This document shows positions 8,840 to 17,078 of a DNA stretch of 64,000 bases, in pieces (the stretch's first letter is position 1; each line of letters begins with the position of its first letter). Origin of the DNA: Candidatus Melainabacteria bacterium (GTDB lineage Bacteria > Cyanobacteriota > Vampirovibrionia > Obscuribacterales > Obscuribacteraceae). The notes beneath the pieces were generated by a model, which did not search any database, was not told where the DNA came from, and worked only from the letters and a program-made list of their open reading frames with translations. The DNA lies in the NCBI GenBank assembly GCA_017307165.1, contig JAFKGK010000006.1, positions 124,001-188,000 of the forward strand, read 5' to 3'. The position numbers were made by a program, and so were the translations under genes.

Positions 8840-10207
8840 TCAGGCACCAAATACGGTCTTTCCAGCTTTCACCACTTTTGATACCGGATTAAATCCGATG
8901 TTGTAGGGGATCTCTTCGAGTCTATCAACAGAGTATATGTTGATATCGGCCTGGCATCCCGGTGCGATGATGCCTACTTTTGGCTTGCCTTTGCGATTGA
9001 GTCCTATTGCGGCACCTGCATTGATAGTCAAGGCACTGAGTGCTTCGGCGCAGGTCAATTTGAGATGCAGGCAGGAAAGGCCCCAGATGAAGGGTAGAGA
9101 AAATATATGGCATGAACCTGGATTGAAATCAGAACCCAATGCCACCGCTACGCCCTTTTCTATCATCAGACGGGCTCTGGCATGCTCTTTGAGATTGAGA
9201 TAAAAAGATGTGCCAGGCAAAAGGGTTGCCACCGTATGTGATTTGGCCAGCAAGTCCATCTCTTTTTCGGATACGTTGAGCAGATGATCCGCCGAGTGAG
9301 CTCCCATTTGGCAAGCGAGGGTGGTGGCACCTAGATTGACAAACTCGTCAGCATGCACCTTGAGCAAAAAACCAAGATCCAGTGCTTTAGCAAAGATACG
9401 CCTGGTGTCATCGAGGGTGAAATAGCCGCGATCGCAAAAGACATCAACATAAGTATGGTGCCTGGCGGCTTCGTCCATCGAACAGAGCTCTTTTGCCGCC
9501 AAAAGCATATGGTTGATGATGTCATCGACATAGCTTTCGTGCTCGATATTTTTAGGCACCGCATGTGCTGGCATAAAAGTCGGTATGATCGATATCGGCT
9601 GAGAGCGACTGAGCTGCAAAATGCTTTGCAGCATGGTCAGCTCGGTTTGCTGATCCAAACCATATCCTGTCTTGATCTCGCAGGTAGTGGTGCCGGCTGC
9701 CAGCATGCGCTCGAGTCTGATCATGCCTAGTGCAAGCAGCCTCTCGAGCGTGGCACCACGGGTGGCGCTGGTACTGGCAACGATACCGCCACCGGCCTCC
9801 GCGATCTCTTGATACGACTTGCCCTGGCAACGCATGATAAACTCGTTTGCTCGGTTGCCATCAAAGATGGTGTGGGTGTGCGGATCGATTAGACCGGCGG
9901 TGACCAGGTGCCCGCCTGCATCGATCAGCTTGGCACCATTTGCGGTGGTCTCGCTCGCGAGCCTGCTACGCTTGCCTGCGTAGGTAATGACACCATCTTT
10001 GATGCCGATTGCTGCATCCTCCAGGCGTATTACATCGCCCATGGCACGGCCTTTTGCTACTAAGTCCAGATCCAAAAGATCTTTTGCGTGAGCTGTGGCG
10101 ACTGGCGATATTATCCCGTCGTTGTCAATGGTAAATGCCTGGGACGGCAGACTGGTGGCGAGCTCCCCGATGTTAGTAATGATGGTGTCGCAGTCGATGA
10201 TCTTCAT
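8840..10207 (-). CDS. hutI: imidazolonepropionase
   Basis: 455-residue amidohydrolase-superfamily enzyme of histidine degradation, which hydrolyses imidazolone-5-propionate to N-formimino-glutamate. Visible are the metal-binding HTHT motif after GLIDP, the ITLE-like EIKTGYGLD substrate loop, FLLKVHADEF, HSADH and the late SDFNPG metal Asp, all typical of HutI. The length is somewhat above the usual 400-420 because of an N-terminal insertion (about residues 15-55). No hutH, hutU or hutG is present in the window, so the gene stands apart from its pathway here. Confidence 0.9.
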   Translation of the reverse strand: MKIIDCDTIITNIGELATSLPSQAFTIDNDGIISPVATAHAKDLLDLDLVAKGRAMGDVIRLEDAAIGIKDGVITYAGKRSRLASETTANGAKLIDAGGHLVTAGLIDPHTHTIFDGNRANEFIMRCQGKSYQEIAEAGGGIVASTSATRGATLERLLALGMIRLERMLAAGTTTCEIKTGYGLDQQTELTMLQSILQLSRSQPISIIPTFMPAHAVPKNIEHESYVDDIINHMLLAAKELCSMDEAARHHTYVDVFCDRGYFTLDDTRRIFAKALDLGFLLKVHADEFVNLGATTLACQMGAHSADHLLNVSEKEMDLLAKSHTVATLLPGTSFYLNLKEHARARLMIEKGVAVALGSDFNPGSCHIFSLPFIWGLSCLHLKLTCAEALSALTINAGAAIGLNRKGKPKVGIIAPGCQADINIYSVDRLEEIPYNIGFNPVSKVVKAGKTVFGA

Positions 10208-10229
10208 ATATGCATGTGTCTCATAAATA

Positions 10230-10253
10230 AAAGGGCCGCTTGCGCGGCCCTTT
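10230..10253 (-). terminator. terminator between the ferritin-like gene and hutI
   Basis: Ten-bp stem (AAAGGGCCGC/GCGGCCCTTT) with a TTGC loop. On the minus strand it is followed by a T-rich run (TATTTATG). It lies just past the ferritin-like gene and before the hutI start, so hutI needs its own promoter or readthrough. Confidence 0.85.
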
Positions 10254-10260
10254 GTTGTAT

Positions 10261-10686
10261 CTACGAATTGTCTCTGAGATACATTTCGAGTTCTTCGATG
10301 TGCTGGGCCTCTTCGACTATCACTTGTTCAAACATCAAGCGCAGAGGGGTATTGTCTTGCATGATTTCGTTGAGCTGTTTTTCGTAGAGCTCTAGATGCA
10401 TTTTTTCGGCGTTGAGGTTTTCTTGTAGCATCTCTTTGATCGTTTGCTCTCCTGGCTCGTAGATCTCCTGGATCTTGACAGAAGGATGGCCTCCGAGGGC
10501 AACGATTTTTTCGCCGAGCTTGATTGCGTGATTCATCGAGTCGGTTGCCATGGTGCGAAACAATCCAGAAAGAGATCCTCTCAACGGTCCGGTGACGATG
10601 AGCGAATGGTGGAGATAGCGAATCATCGCCGACATCTCGTGCTCGAGGTCTAAATTGAGAGCTTCTAGTACTTTTGTTTTATCCAT
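10261..10686 (-). CDS. ferritin-like / bacterioferritin-type protein
   Basis: 141 residues forming a four-helix ferritin-like fold. Candidate diiron ligands are E15/E17 in LEHEMSAMIRY, D49 and H53 in DSMNHA (bacterioferritins usually have Glu where D49 is), E94 in NAEKMH, and E125/E126 with H129 in EEAQHIEE. Such proteins oxidise and store iron or protect against peroxide. It is shorter than classic bacterioferritin (about 158), and no haem-ligand Met could be assigned with confidence. A TATAAT element flanked by an inverted repeat lies upstream. Confidence 0.8.
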   Translation of the reverse strand: MDKTKVLEALNLDLEHEMSAMIRYLHHSLIVTGPLRGSLSGLFRTMATDSMNHAIKLGEKIVALGGHPSVKIQEIYEPGEQTIKEMLQENLNAEKMHLELYEKQLNEIMQDNTPLRLMFEQVIVEEAQHIEELEMYLRDNS

Positions 10687-10693
10687 GATCCAC

Positions 10694-10732
10694 CCATTTG
10701 ACTATAAGACAAAGCGCATTATAGCCAAATGG
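10694..10732 (-). promoter_or_regulatory. promoter of the ferritin-like gene with flanking inverted repeat
   Basis: On the minus strand a perfect TATAAT lies at 10723-10718, about 30 bases before the start codon. Its -35 is poor. A 7-bp inverted repeat (CCATTTG at 10694-10700 and CAAATGG at 10726-10732) brackets the -10 and the predicted start site. This is a plausible operator for an iron or oxidative-stress regulator, but no known box is matched. Confidence 0.4.
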
Positions 10733-10770
10733 ATGGGATTGTTTGTGGATTTGTATATGCTTGTGCTATG

Positions 10771-11619
10771 TCAGGCCGATAGAGGCACTGGTCCGGGGGC
10801 TATGCCGGTATGCGGCATGCTTGCAGCCTCGCTCACCTTGAAATCTTGACGATTGTGGCGCTCGATGCTCGAGCAATACATACAATCGTGCTCTTGGTCT
10901 TGATCAAGATCCGACTCCAAGTTTAACTCCTTGGCGTGATCCATCGAGCTCATCAACTCGATAGTCTGTACTAGATCGGGAAACTGTCTTTCAAAGACTT
11001 GCTCGTCTAGGTTGACGGCGTAGCGTCTGTTTTCTGTGAGGCCGACACGAAAGAGAGTCAAAGTGAGTTTTTCGTAGGGATAGCGCATCTTGAGCCTTTG
11101 AGCCAGGTATTGGCGGATCAAAGTGGATGAGTCTGGAGCCAGAGGGTCGATCTGGCGATCGTTTTTTAGATAGTAGATGACTAACTCGAGACGCTTGTCG
11201 CGTGGATGCCAGAGGATCATGTCAAATGTATCCTCGAGATAGATCTTGTGGCCTGGTACTGCCGAGCGGATTTTTGTATTGATCGATACCAGCTCGGCGC
11301 CGGCTGGTCTGTAAGGATGGGCCAGATATTTGGCGAGTACTTTATATGTATTGAGAAAGGCTCTGGTAGCTGAGTCGCGGCCGCCTGGTTGGTCGTTGAG
11401 GCGGTCAAGGGGCCAATGCTGTCCCATAAACTTTTGAATCTGGCTCTGAGTGGTGATCTTGCCCTTATTGATCTCGCCGAGGCCTCTAAACAAGAAGCCC
11501 TTGACGATGCTGACTGCAGAATGTCTCTCGGGGGCCGATGTGCCGAATGCCAACCAATAAGCCTTGCGGCAGGATTTGAAAGTCTCGATCATCAAAGGAG
11601 AAAACAAAGTACGGTCCAT
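10771..11619 (-). CDS. degenerate RecB/Cas4-like PD-(D/E)XK-superfamily protein
   Basis: 282 residues. The N-terminus (LFSPLMIETFKSCRKAYWL) matches the opening of the RecB/AddB/Cas4 nuclease family, in which a first Cys (C17 here) helps hold an iron-sulfur cluster. A family-like core follows (EDTFDMILWHPRD, then LVIYYLKND), and a CxxC (CMYC) lies near the C-terminus. In active members the second core motif reads D-Y-K; here D and K positions are Y and L, and one cluster Cys is missing. It is therefore probably a catalytically dead relative kept for binding or structure. The call rests on motif pattern only. It diverges from xseA. Confidence 0.55.
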   Translation of the reverse strand: MDRTLFSPLMIETFKSCRKAYWLAFGTSAPERHSAVSIVKGFLFRGLGEINKGKITTQSQIQKFMGQHWPLDRLNDQPGGRDSATRAFLNTYKVLAKYLAHPYRPAGAELVSINTKIRSAVPGHKIYLEDTFDMILWHPRDKRLELVIYYLKNDRQIDPLAPDSSTLIRQYLAQRLKMRYPYEKLTLTLFRVGLTENRRYAVNLDEQVFERQFPDLVQTIELMSSMDHAKELNLESDLDQDQEHDCMYCSSIERHNRQDFKVSEAASMPHTGIAPGPVPLSA

Positions 11620-11972
11620 GATGAACCCCCCGTTTTATGTGTTGCCATATTTTTGTATGTCATACTAATGTACGACAGAGCTGTCGGCCCCGTCAAATAA
11701 ATTTGCTCCGGGACTTTGTCTTATGCTTGCAATCAAAAACTGTTTTTATAGTTACGACTAGTAAGACAGTTTGTTACTTATTCTGTTCCCTTTTTTGAAG
11801 CTCCAAAACTGGCTATCCATCGGGCTTTGAGTAGTATTGTGGTAAATAAAAACGACATCTTGTGTGTATCTTTTGCGTATCCGAAGAAGGGTAATTTTGG
11901 TCTATTGCGCATTTAAAGTCGTCTTGGCGGCAAAGCTATAAAATTAAGAAACCTGTTTGGACCAACATATAA
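11620..11972. other. divergent intergenic region upstream of xseA
   Basis: 353 bases without a gene between the RecB-like gene (minus) and xseA (plus). It is A/T-rich and must hold both promoters. A TATAAA at 11937-11942 could be the xseA -10, but no good -35 matches it. I see no RNA gene, repeat or strong hairpin in it. Confidence 0.6.
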
Positions 11973-13205
11973 ATGTACAGTTTGAAAGACGGCAAAAATC
12001 CCCTAAACCCGGTACTGACCGTATCGGCCCTGACCAATAAGATTCGGGATACTCTCGAGTCGGACTTTGACAATGTTTTTGTCGTGGGCGAGATCTCTAA
12101 TGCCAAGGTGTACCCATCTGGGCACTGGTATTTCTCGATGAAGGACCAGGAAGCCACGCTGCCTTGCGTCTGCTTCAAAAATTCAAATAGCTCGCTCAAA
12201 TTTAAATTGGAAGATGGTTTGATGATGGTCGCTCGAGGCAAGCTCAGTGTTTATCCGCCGCGCGGCGCCTACCAGATGATAGTGACATCGCTCGAGCCCG
12301 TCGGTGTCGGTGAGTGGCAACTAGCCTTCGAGCAGCTCAAAGCTAAGCTTACTCAAGAAGGCCTGCTCGATCCTGCTCGTAAAAAAGCTATTCCTCTATT
12401 GCCAAGACGAGTCGGTGTCGTCACTAGTCCGGTCGGAGCAGCCTTGCGCGATATATTGAGTGCTATCTCACGGCGTAACAAGACCGTCTCGGTTTTGATA
12501 TCTCCTGCCAAGGTCCAAGGGGATGGTAGTGCAGAAGATGTGGCACGCGCGATCAAATTATTAGAAGAAGAGTCTGATCTCGATGTAATTATCGTTGCAA
12601 GAGGGGGCGGCTCCATCGAAGACCTATGGTCTTTTAATACAGAAGTGGTGGCACGGGCGGTAGCACAATGCTCTATCCCGATCATATCAGGAGTCGGACA
12701 CGAGACTGACACTACGATCTGCGATCTCGTGGCCGACTTGCGCGCTCCGACACCCACGGCCGCAGCAGAGTTGGTCGCGCGTGGCAGCGCAGAACTCCTC
12801 GAAAAGTGGTCCTTCCTCAATATTAGATTGCTTGGCAGCATGACTGATAGGTTGACCAGAGCTCGGCGCATGATCGAGCGACTTTCTCCAGCCAATGCTC
12901 TCAATCGATATGCTGATCGACTTGCTCTGGCTCAAGTCAATCTTGCACGCCGCAAGCAGCACATGATCAATCGTATAGAGAGGTTAGTGCAGGCACAATC
13001 ATCGAGACGCAAGGAACTCTTTCAAGAGTTGCAGGCTCTCGGCCCCAAAAACGTCTTGACCAGGGGGTTTTCGGTCTTGCGATACTCAGACGGTCGCGTA
13101 ATCAGGTCGATTGCTGATTTAAAGTGTGGTGACATAGTCGAAGCCATTTTGTCTAAAGGGAAAGTGAAATTGAAAGTGGAGGCGGTTGAAGATGCCGATT
13201 GGTGA
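11973..13205 (+). CDS. xseA: exodeoxyribonuclease VII large subunit
   Basis: 410 residues with the XseA layout: an N-terminal OB fold (VFVVGEISNAKVYPSGHWYFSMKD near 35-60), the catalytic core (GVVTSPVGAALRDIL, VIIVARGGGSIEDLWSFN, GVGHETDTTICDLVADLRAPTPTAAAE), then a long helical region. The enzyme degrades single-stranded DNA from both ends together with the small subunit. Its 3' end overlaps the next gene, the small subunit, by 20 bases, indicating translational coupling. No Shine-Dalgarno sequence is obvious before the ATG. Confidence 0.95.
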   Translation: MYSLKDGKNPLNPVLTVSALTNKIRDTLESDFDNVFVVGEISNAKVYPSGHWYFSMKDQEATLPCVCFKNSNSSLKFKLEDGLMMVARGKLSVYPPRGAYQMIVTSLEPVGVGEWQLAFEQLKAKLTQEGLLDPARKKAIPLLPRRVGVVTSPVGAALRDILSAISRRNKTVSVLISPAKVQGDGSAEDVARAIKLLEEESDLDVIIVARGGGSIEDLWSFNTEVVARAVAQCSIPIISGVGHETDTTICDLVADLRAPTPTAAAELVARGSAELLEKWSFLNIRLLGSMTDRLTRARRMIERLSPANALNRYADRLALAQVNLARRKQHMINRIERLVQAQSSRRKELFQELQALGPKNVLTRGFSVLRYSDGRVIRSIADLKCGDIVEAILSKGKVKLKVEAVEDADW

Positions 13206-13659
13206 CGATGAGTTTGAGCCCAATGCCAATACAGAATCAGGGCGCGACCCCGCCAGCGATTTAACCGAGGAAGACAAAAAAAACTTCCAACAGCTTTCGT
13301 TTTTTCAATTAAAAGAGATAGAGACAAAAAAGATGATAGACGAAAAACAAATCCAGATAGAGACCAGCGAGTCTGTGGCCATAAGCAAAAAAGCTGCAGC
13401 GACAGTAAGTGCAAACAACAAGGTCGATTTTGAAGAGTCGCTCGCAGAGCTCGAAAATGTAGTGCGAGAGCTTGATGGCGAAATTAAACTAGATGAGGCC
13501 CTCAAATTGTTTGAAAGAGGAATGAAACTCTCTCAAGACTGTGAGACTTTTATCAAATCAGCAGAACAAAAAATCGAGATCCTCAAAAAGCAATCCGATG
13601 GCACGTACAAGGCGGAGCCTTTTGAACAAATGCTTGACAACGACACTTCCGACAACTAG
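13186..13659 (+). CDS. xseB: exodeoxyribonuclease VII small subunit with N-terminal extension
   Basis: 157 residues, about twice the usual 70-90. The XseB helical hairpin is in the C-terminal half (about 79-145): VDFEESLAELENVVRELD, the DEALKLFERGMKLS repeat and the CETFIKSAEQKIEIL helix. The first 78 residues are acidic and Lys-rich and look disordered. The gene contains a run of eight A near 13276-13283. If translation instead began at an internal Met or Val the protein would be closer to normal size, but the overlap with xseA argues that the long frame is used. Confidence 0.88.
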   Translation: MKMPIGDDEFEPNANTESGRDPASDLTEEDKKNFQQLSFFQLKEIETKKMIDEKQIQIETSESVAISKKAAATVSANNKVDFEESLAELENVVRELDGEIKLDEALKLFERGMKLSQDCETFIKSAEQKIEILKKQSDGTYKAEPFEQMLDNDTSDN

Positions 13660-13701
13660 CATTTGAAATAAAGCTCGAGCATATCAGCTCAAAGGCTCAA
13701 A

Positions 13702-14850
13702 ATGCGCCTTCTTCTCATGATTTCAGAGACGCTGATCCTGGTATCAGCGACATTTTTGCTAATGCCGGAGCCTGCTCTGGCTTTGTTGTCCGGGGAGGTG
13801 GCAGAGAGCCGGCTTACAGGCTTTGAGACGAGACTTTTCAGGCGAGATTTTGGCGGGACTGCTGTAGCTCAACGTTTGAGCCGTCTCGAAAAAGCCGTCT
13901 TTGGGCAAATGCTCGAAGGTAGTGAAGAAGACAGGTTGGACAAACTGGACTCAGCTTTTGCGTCTTTGGATGCGGAAAAGAAGATAAGCAAAAGCCAGAG
14001 CAAGAGCACAAGCCAGAGCCACAGTCAGACAGAGGCAAAAGGCAAGCCAGGCATCACTTTCAGGCAGGCTTACAATGCCGCGATCAAAGATTTAAAATTG
14101 CGCCGATATCATGCAGCTGCTGATGGCTTTCTCGAGGCTATACGCCTCAATCCATATGATCCAGCCAGTTATGCCTATCTTGGAGAGACTTTGTTGGTGC
14201 TCAAAGATCGCGGAGGCGCTACAGAGTCATTCAAGGCTTGTTTCGAAGTAGCACCATCATCTACCTATGGCCGCTATGCCAAGGGTAAGCTCATGGCTCT
14301 TTCTGCTCAAAGTGCCTATCTCAAAGCCTCGCCTCAGGACTCGCCCAGGGTCGTGGCCAAAACGATAGAACAAATCAACAAGCAGTCCAAAGATCTAGGG
14401 CGTCGTTACAATACCGAGTTTCAAAATTGGTCAAAATGGCAAGCCGCTCTATACGGTATGCAGTCTGCGCGCATAGCTCGTACTGCAAACGGGCGATTGA
14501 GGCAGGTCTATGGCGATGATGTGGCTACTGGTAACGGCTGGCGGCAGGACGCGGAGTTTAGCAACCAGGCATCCATCCGCAATGTTCGCAATCAATCTGC
14601 AGGCATGACGCGCATGGTGCGCGAGCAAAACAATGCCAGACTCAAGGCGCTCTACGTGGCTGAGAGCGCAGCCAACCTCAAAGACCAGCTGCTCAAGGCC
14701 CCACGGCCAGGAGATGCGAGATTGCGAGCGCTGGGTACCAATTTGTATGTGAGATATTTTGGCGATGAAAGCAGTAGCGAAAAATCGATGCCAGTGCCAG
14801 ATGATCCGCCAATAGAGTTGAGAGCGACGGCGCTCAAATTGAAGGAGTAG
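13702..14850 (+). CDS. secreted TPR-containing protein
   Basis: 382 residues. An N-terminal signal peptide (hydrophobic to about residue 27, ending PALA) directs export. The next 60 residues hold a motif of the type FETRLF...RLSRLEKAVFG...EEDRLDKLD, a helical repeat that recurs in secreted proteins of this bacterial group. A Lys/Ser/Gln-rich linker follows, then a TPR-like pair (about 118-195: AYNAAIKDLKLRRYHAAADGFLEAIRLNPYDPASYAYLGETLL). The rest is helical, Arg/Gln-rich, without a known domain. It probably acts as a periplasmic adaptor. It lies between xseB and the kinase genes on the same strand with short gaps. Confidence 0.7.
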   Translation: MRLLLMISETLILVSATFLLMPEPALALLSGEVAESRLTGFETRLFRRDFGGTAVAQRLSRLEKAVFGQMLEGSEEDRLDKLDSAFASLDAEKKISKSQSKSTSQSHSQTEAKGKPGITFRQAYNAAIKDLKLRRYHAAADGFLEAIRLNPYDPASYAYLGETLLVLKDRGGATESFKACFEVAPSSTYGRYAKGKLMALSAQSAYLKASPQDSPRVVAKTIEQINKQSKDLGRRYNTEFQNWSKWQAALYGMQSARIARTANGRLRQVYGDDVATGNGWRQDAEFSNQASIRNVRNQSAGMTRMVREQNNARLKALYVAESAANLKDQLLKAPRPGDARLRALGTNLYVRYFGDESSSEKSMPVPDDPPIELRATALKLKE

Positions 14851-14855
14851 AGATA

Positions 14856-15629
14856 TTGCGCGCACACACATATGCGATATTGATTTTGTTATTTGGCCAG
14901 GTTCCAGATTGTCCCGCCTTTGCTGAGGATCGCCAGGCAGTGCATTGCATTAGCGATGCTGAGTCTGAGCAATTGCAACCCGGTAGGGTCGAGTCTGCCA
15001 AGTGGCTGATTGCCGACGGCGATCAATTTAAACTCAATGCCTCGCAGTCGAGCGTGCAGATGCAAGAAGCGATCAAGCGTGCTCGAGGTTTGTCTGGACA
15101 GGGGCGCGGTCTAAAGGATGCCAATCAATACAAACTGGATGTACAGGCGTTCAATGATCACGTCAATGCTTATCGAGCCCACCTGGCTCAAGTCGAGAAG
15201 AGCCTGGGGCACTGCAAGGAAGCCGAAGCTCAGTATGAGGAGCATAAGCGCAAGCTTTCCTTGCACACCGAAAAATATCACATCCCCGAAATCCCGCCTC
15301 CTCACACCTGTCCAGGGATGATCTCGGCAGAATCGACCAACGATCAGATCGCTCATCAGCTCAAAAACGATCGCACCGAGCTCTATAAAGCAGAAGCCGA
15401 ACTCGCAGGCACCGAAAAAAAGCTAGCACAGACTCTAGAGCGTAATAATCAGGCTGATGCTAGATTGGCTGATCGAAGTCGCATTCTCGAGGCTGAGCGC
15501 AAATTGCAGGGAGAGTTTGCTGCGCTCCAGACTGAGCTCGGCCTGCTCAATATCCAGCATGATCAACTCGTCAAAGGTGGCAATCTGCCGCAGCTAAAAA
15601 TGCAAAGGGTGAGTGGCCGGGTCAAATAG
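14856..15629 (+). CDS. secreted coiled-coil protein
   Basis: 257 residues from a TTG start at 14856, chosen because GAAGGAG lies about 10 bases upstream and the N-terminus then gives a clean signal peptide (cleavage after PAFA, residue 23). The mature part is long helices with coiled-coil character, Gln/Glu/Lys-rich, containing four Cys. No family recognised. It follows the TPR protein by 5 bases and precedes a membrane-bound Ser/Thr kinase by 30, so these probably form one unit and may supply an envelope signal or scaffold for the kinases. Confidence 0.65.
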   Translation: MRAHTYAILILLFGQVPDCPAFAEDRQAVHCISDAESEQLQPGRVESAKWLIADGDQFKLNASQSSVQMQEAIKRARGLSGQGRGLKDANQYKLDVQAFNDHVNAYRAHLAQVEKSLGHCKEAEAQYEEHKRKLSLHTEKYHIPEIPPPHTCPGMISAESTNDQIAHQLKNDRTELYKAEAELAGTEKKLAQTLERNNQADARLADRSRILEAERKLQGEFAALQTELGLLNIQHDQLVKGGNLPQLKMQRVSGRVK

Positions 15630-15659
15630 ATATGAGACCTGCTTGGGCATAAACATGAT

Positions 15660-17078
15660 ATGGCAGAGTTTCAACTAGTCGTCTCCTACAGGCCCGTCGA
15701 AACCAAAGCCGGGCTCGTGCTGGTCGTTGCTGGCCTGCCTGTCTGGTCTCTAGTCGCTCCATTTTGCCTGGGTGCATTTGTGGTCTTTGTCCTCAAATCA
15801 CCTGAGTCCGTGATCTTCTGGCAAGCAATAGCTGTCTCGCTCTTCTTTCTCGCGGTGATCGTAGGCGGGTTTTTGGCTTCGGCGATGGCCGAAGACGACA
15901 AGATCCATTTCTCCAAAGAAGGACTGTGCTTTCCACCATTTTTGCTGCCGCGTCTGGGCTTTAAGCGCAATTGGTCCTGGCGAGAGCTAAAGAGCGCGAC
16001 CCTGCACCTGCATGGTGGTCGAGACTATCTCGCTCTCAATCTCGGTGGTCATACACTGACTTTGGGCCTGCATGATATGCCCAGAGAAAAAATGGACGAA
16101 TTTTTGCTGGCTCTGGAGCTCTGGGCGCCGGACTGCGATCGCAGTTTGCCGCTTTTGGAATATCACCGCAATTTGCAGAACGCGGGCAAGTCGGGATTGG
16201 CCGGACAGACTCAAATGTGGCAAGACGAATTGGGGCGCAGATTTACGGCTACTACATTTGTTCCTCTGGAGCCCGGCCGCAAGCTGCAGGGCGATAGGCT
16301 GGAAGTCGTACGGCAACTGGCTTTTGGTGGGCTTTCGGCAATTTATCTAGTGCAAAAAAACAAGACTGAGCTCTTTGTCTTAAAAGAAGCAGTGGTGCCT
16401 CCCAGTGCAGAAGCGGACGTCCGCGAAATGGCCGAGAAGCATCTGATCCGCGAAGCCGAGATATTGTTTGCACTGTCGCATCCCAATATAGTCAAAGTCT
16501 TAGATCATTTTGTCGAAAATGATCGGCACTATTTATTGATGGATTATGTCAATGGTACCGATCTGAGACAGCTGGTCAAGCAAAACGGTGCACTGGGCGA
16601 AAAGCAAGTGATGGCCTGGGCGTCAAAGATCGCCCATATACTTGCTTATCTGCACAATAATCAACCGCCGGTAATCCATCGAGATCTCACTCCAGACAAT
16701 CTTGTCCTTAAAAATGATGGCAGTATCGTATTGATAGATTTTGGTGCTTCCAATCAATTTATCGGCACTGCTACTGGTACCATGGTCGGCAAGCAGGCCT
16801 ATATCGCCCCAGAGCAATTGCGAGGCAAGGCTGTGCCACAGAGTGATTTTTATGCCTTGGGCGGCACATTGTATTTTCTTTTGACCGCCCGTGATCCACG
16901 CCCTTTGAGTCAGTCAGACATCAAGGCTGTTTTGCCGGATATATCGGATGAAATGCACGACCTGATTGCATATCTAACGGCCTATGAGACCGAGGATCGC
17001 TGTCCCAATGCACAGGCCTTGATCGATCGACTCGATCATTTTAAATCAAGCAAAGCCGAGGATTATATCGATGTCTGA
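15660..17078 (+). CDS. membrane-anchored Ser/Thr protein kinase
   Basis: 472 residues. Two membrane segments near 25-48 and 55-80 are followed by a PH-like beta domain (about 85-160) and a C-terminal protein kinase domain (about 205-460). Kinase features: Lys in FVLKE, the catalytic loop HRDLTPDN (340-347), DFG (360-362) and an APE-like APEQ. The catalytic loop has Thr at the usual Lys position (HRDxK). The Gly-rich loop is loose (LAFGGLSAIY). It should phosphorylate cytoplasmic proteins in response to an envelope or lipid cue, but the ligand is unknown. Overlaps the next kinase gene by 8 bases; the two are paralogues. Confidence 0.85.
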   Translation: MAEFQLVVSYRPVETKAGLVLVVAGLPVWSLVAPFCLGAFVVFVLKSPESVIFWQAIAVSLFFLAVIVGGFLASAMAEDDKIHFSKEGLCFPPFLLPRLGFKRNWSWRELKSATLHLHGGRDYLALNLGGHTLTLGLHDMPREKMDEFLLALELWAPDCDRSLPLLEYHRNLQNAGKSGLAGQTQMWQDELGRRFTATTFVPLEPGRKLQGDRLEVVRQLAFGGLSAIYLVQKNKTELFVLKEAVVPPSAEADVREMAEKHLIREAEILFALSHPNIVKVLDHFVENDRHYLLMDYVNGTDLRQLVKQNGALGEKQVMAWASKIAHILAYLHNNQPPVIHRDLTPDNLVLKNDGSIVLIDFGASNQFIGTATGTMVGKQAYIAPEQLRGKAVPQSDFYALGGTLYFLLTARDPRPLSQSDIKAVLPDISDEMHDLIAYLTAYETEDRCPNAQALIDRLDHFKSSKAEDYIDV

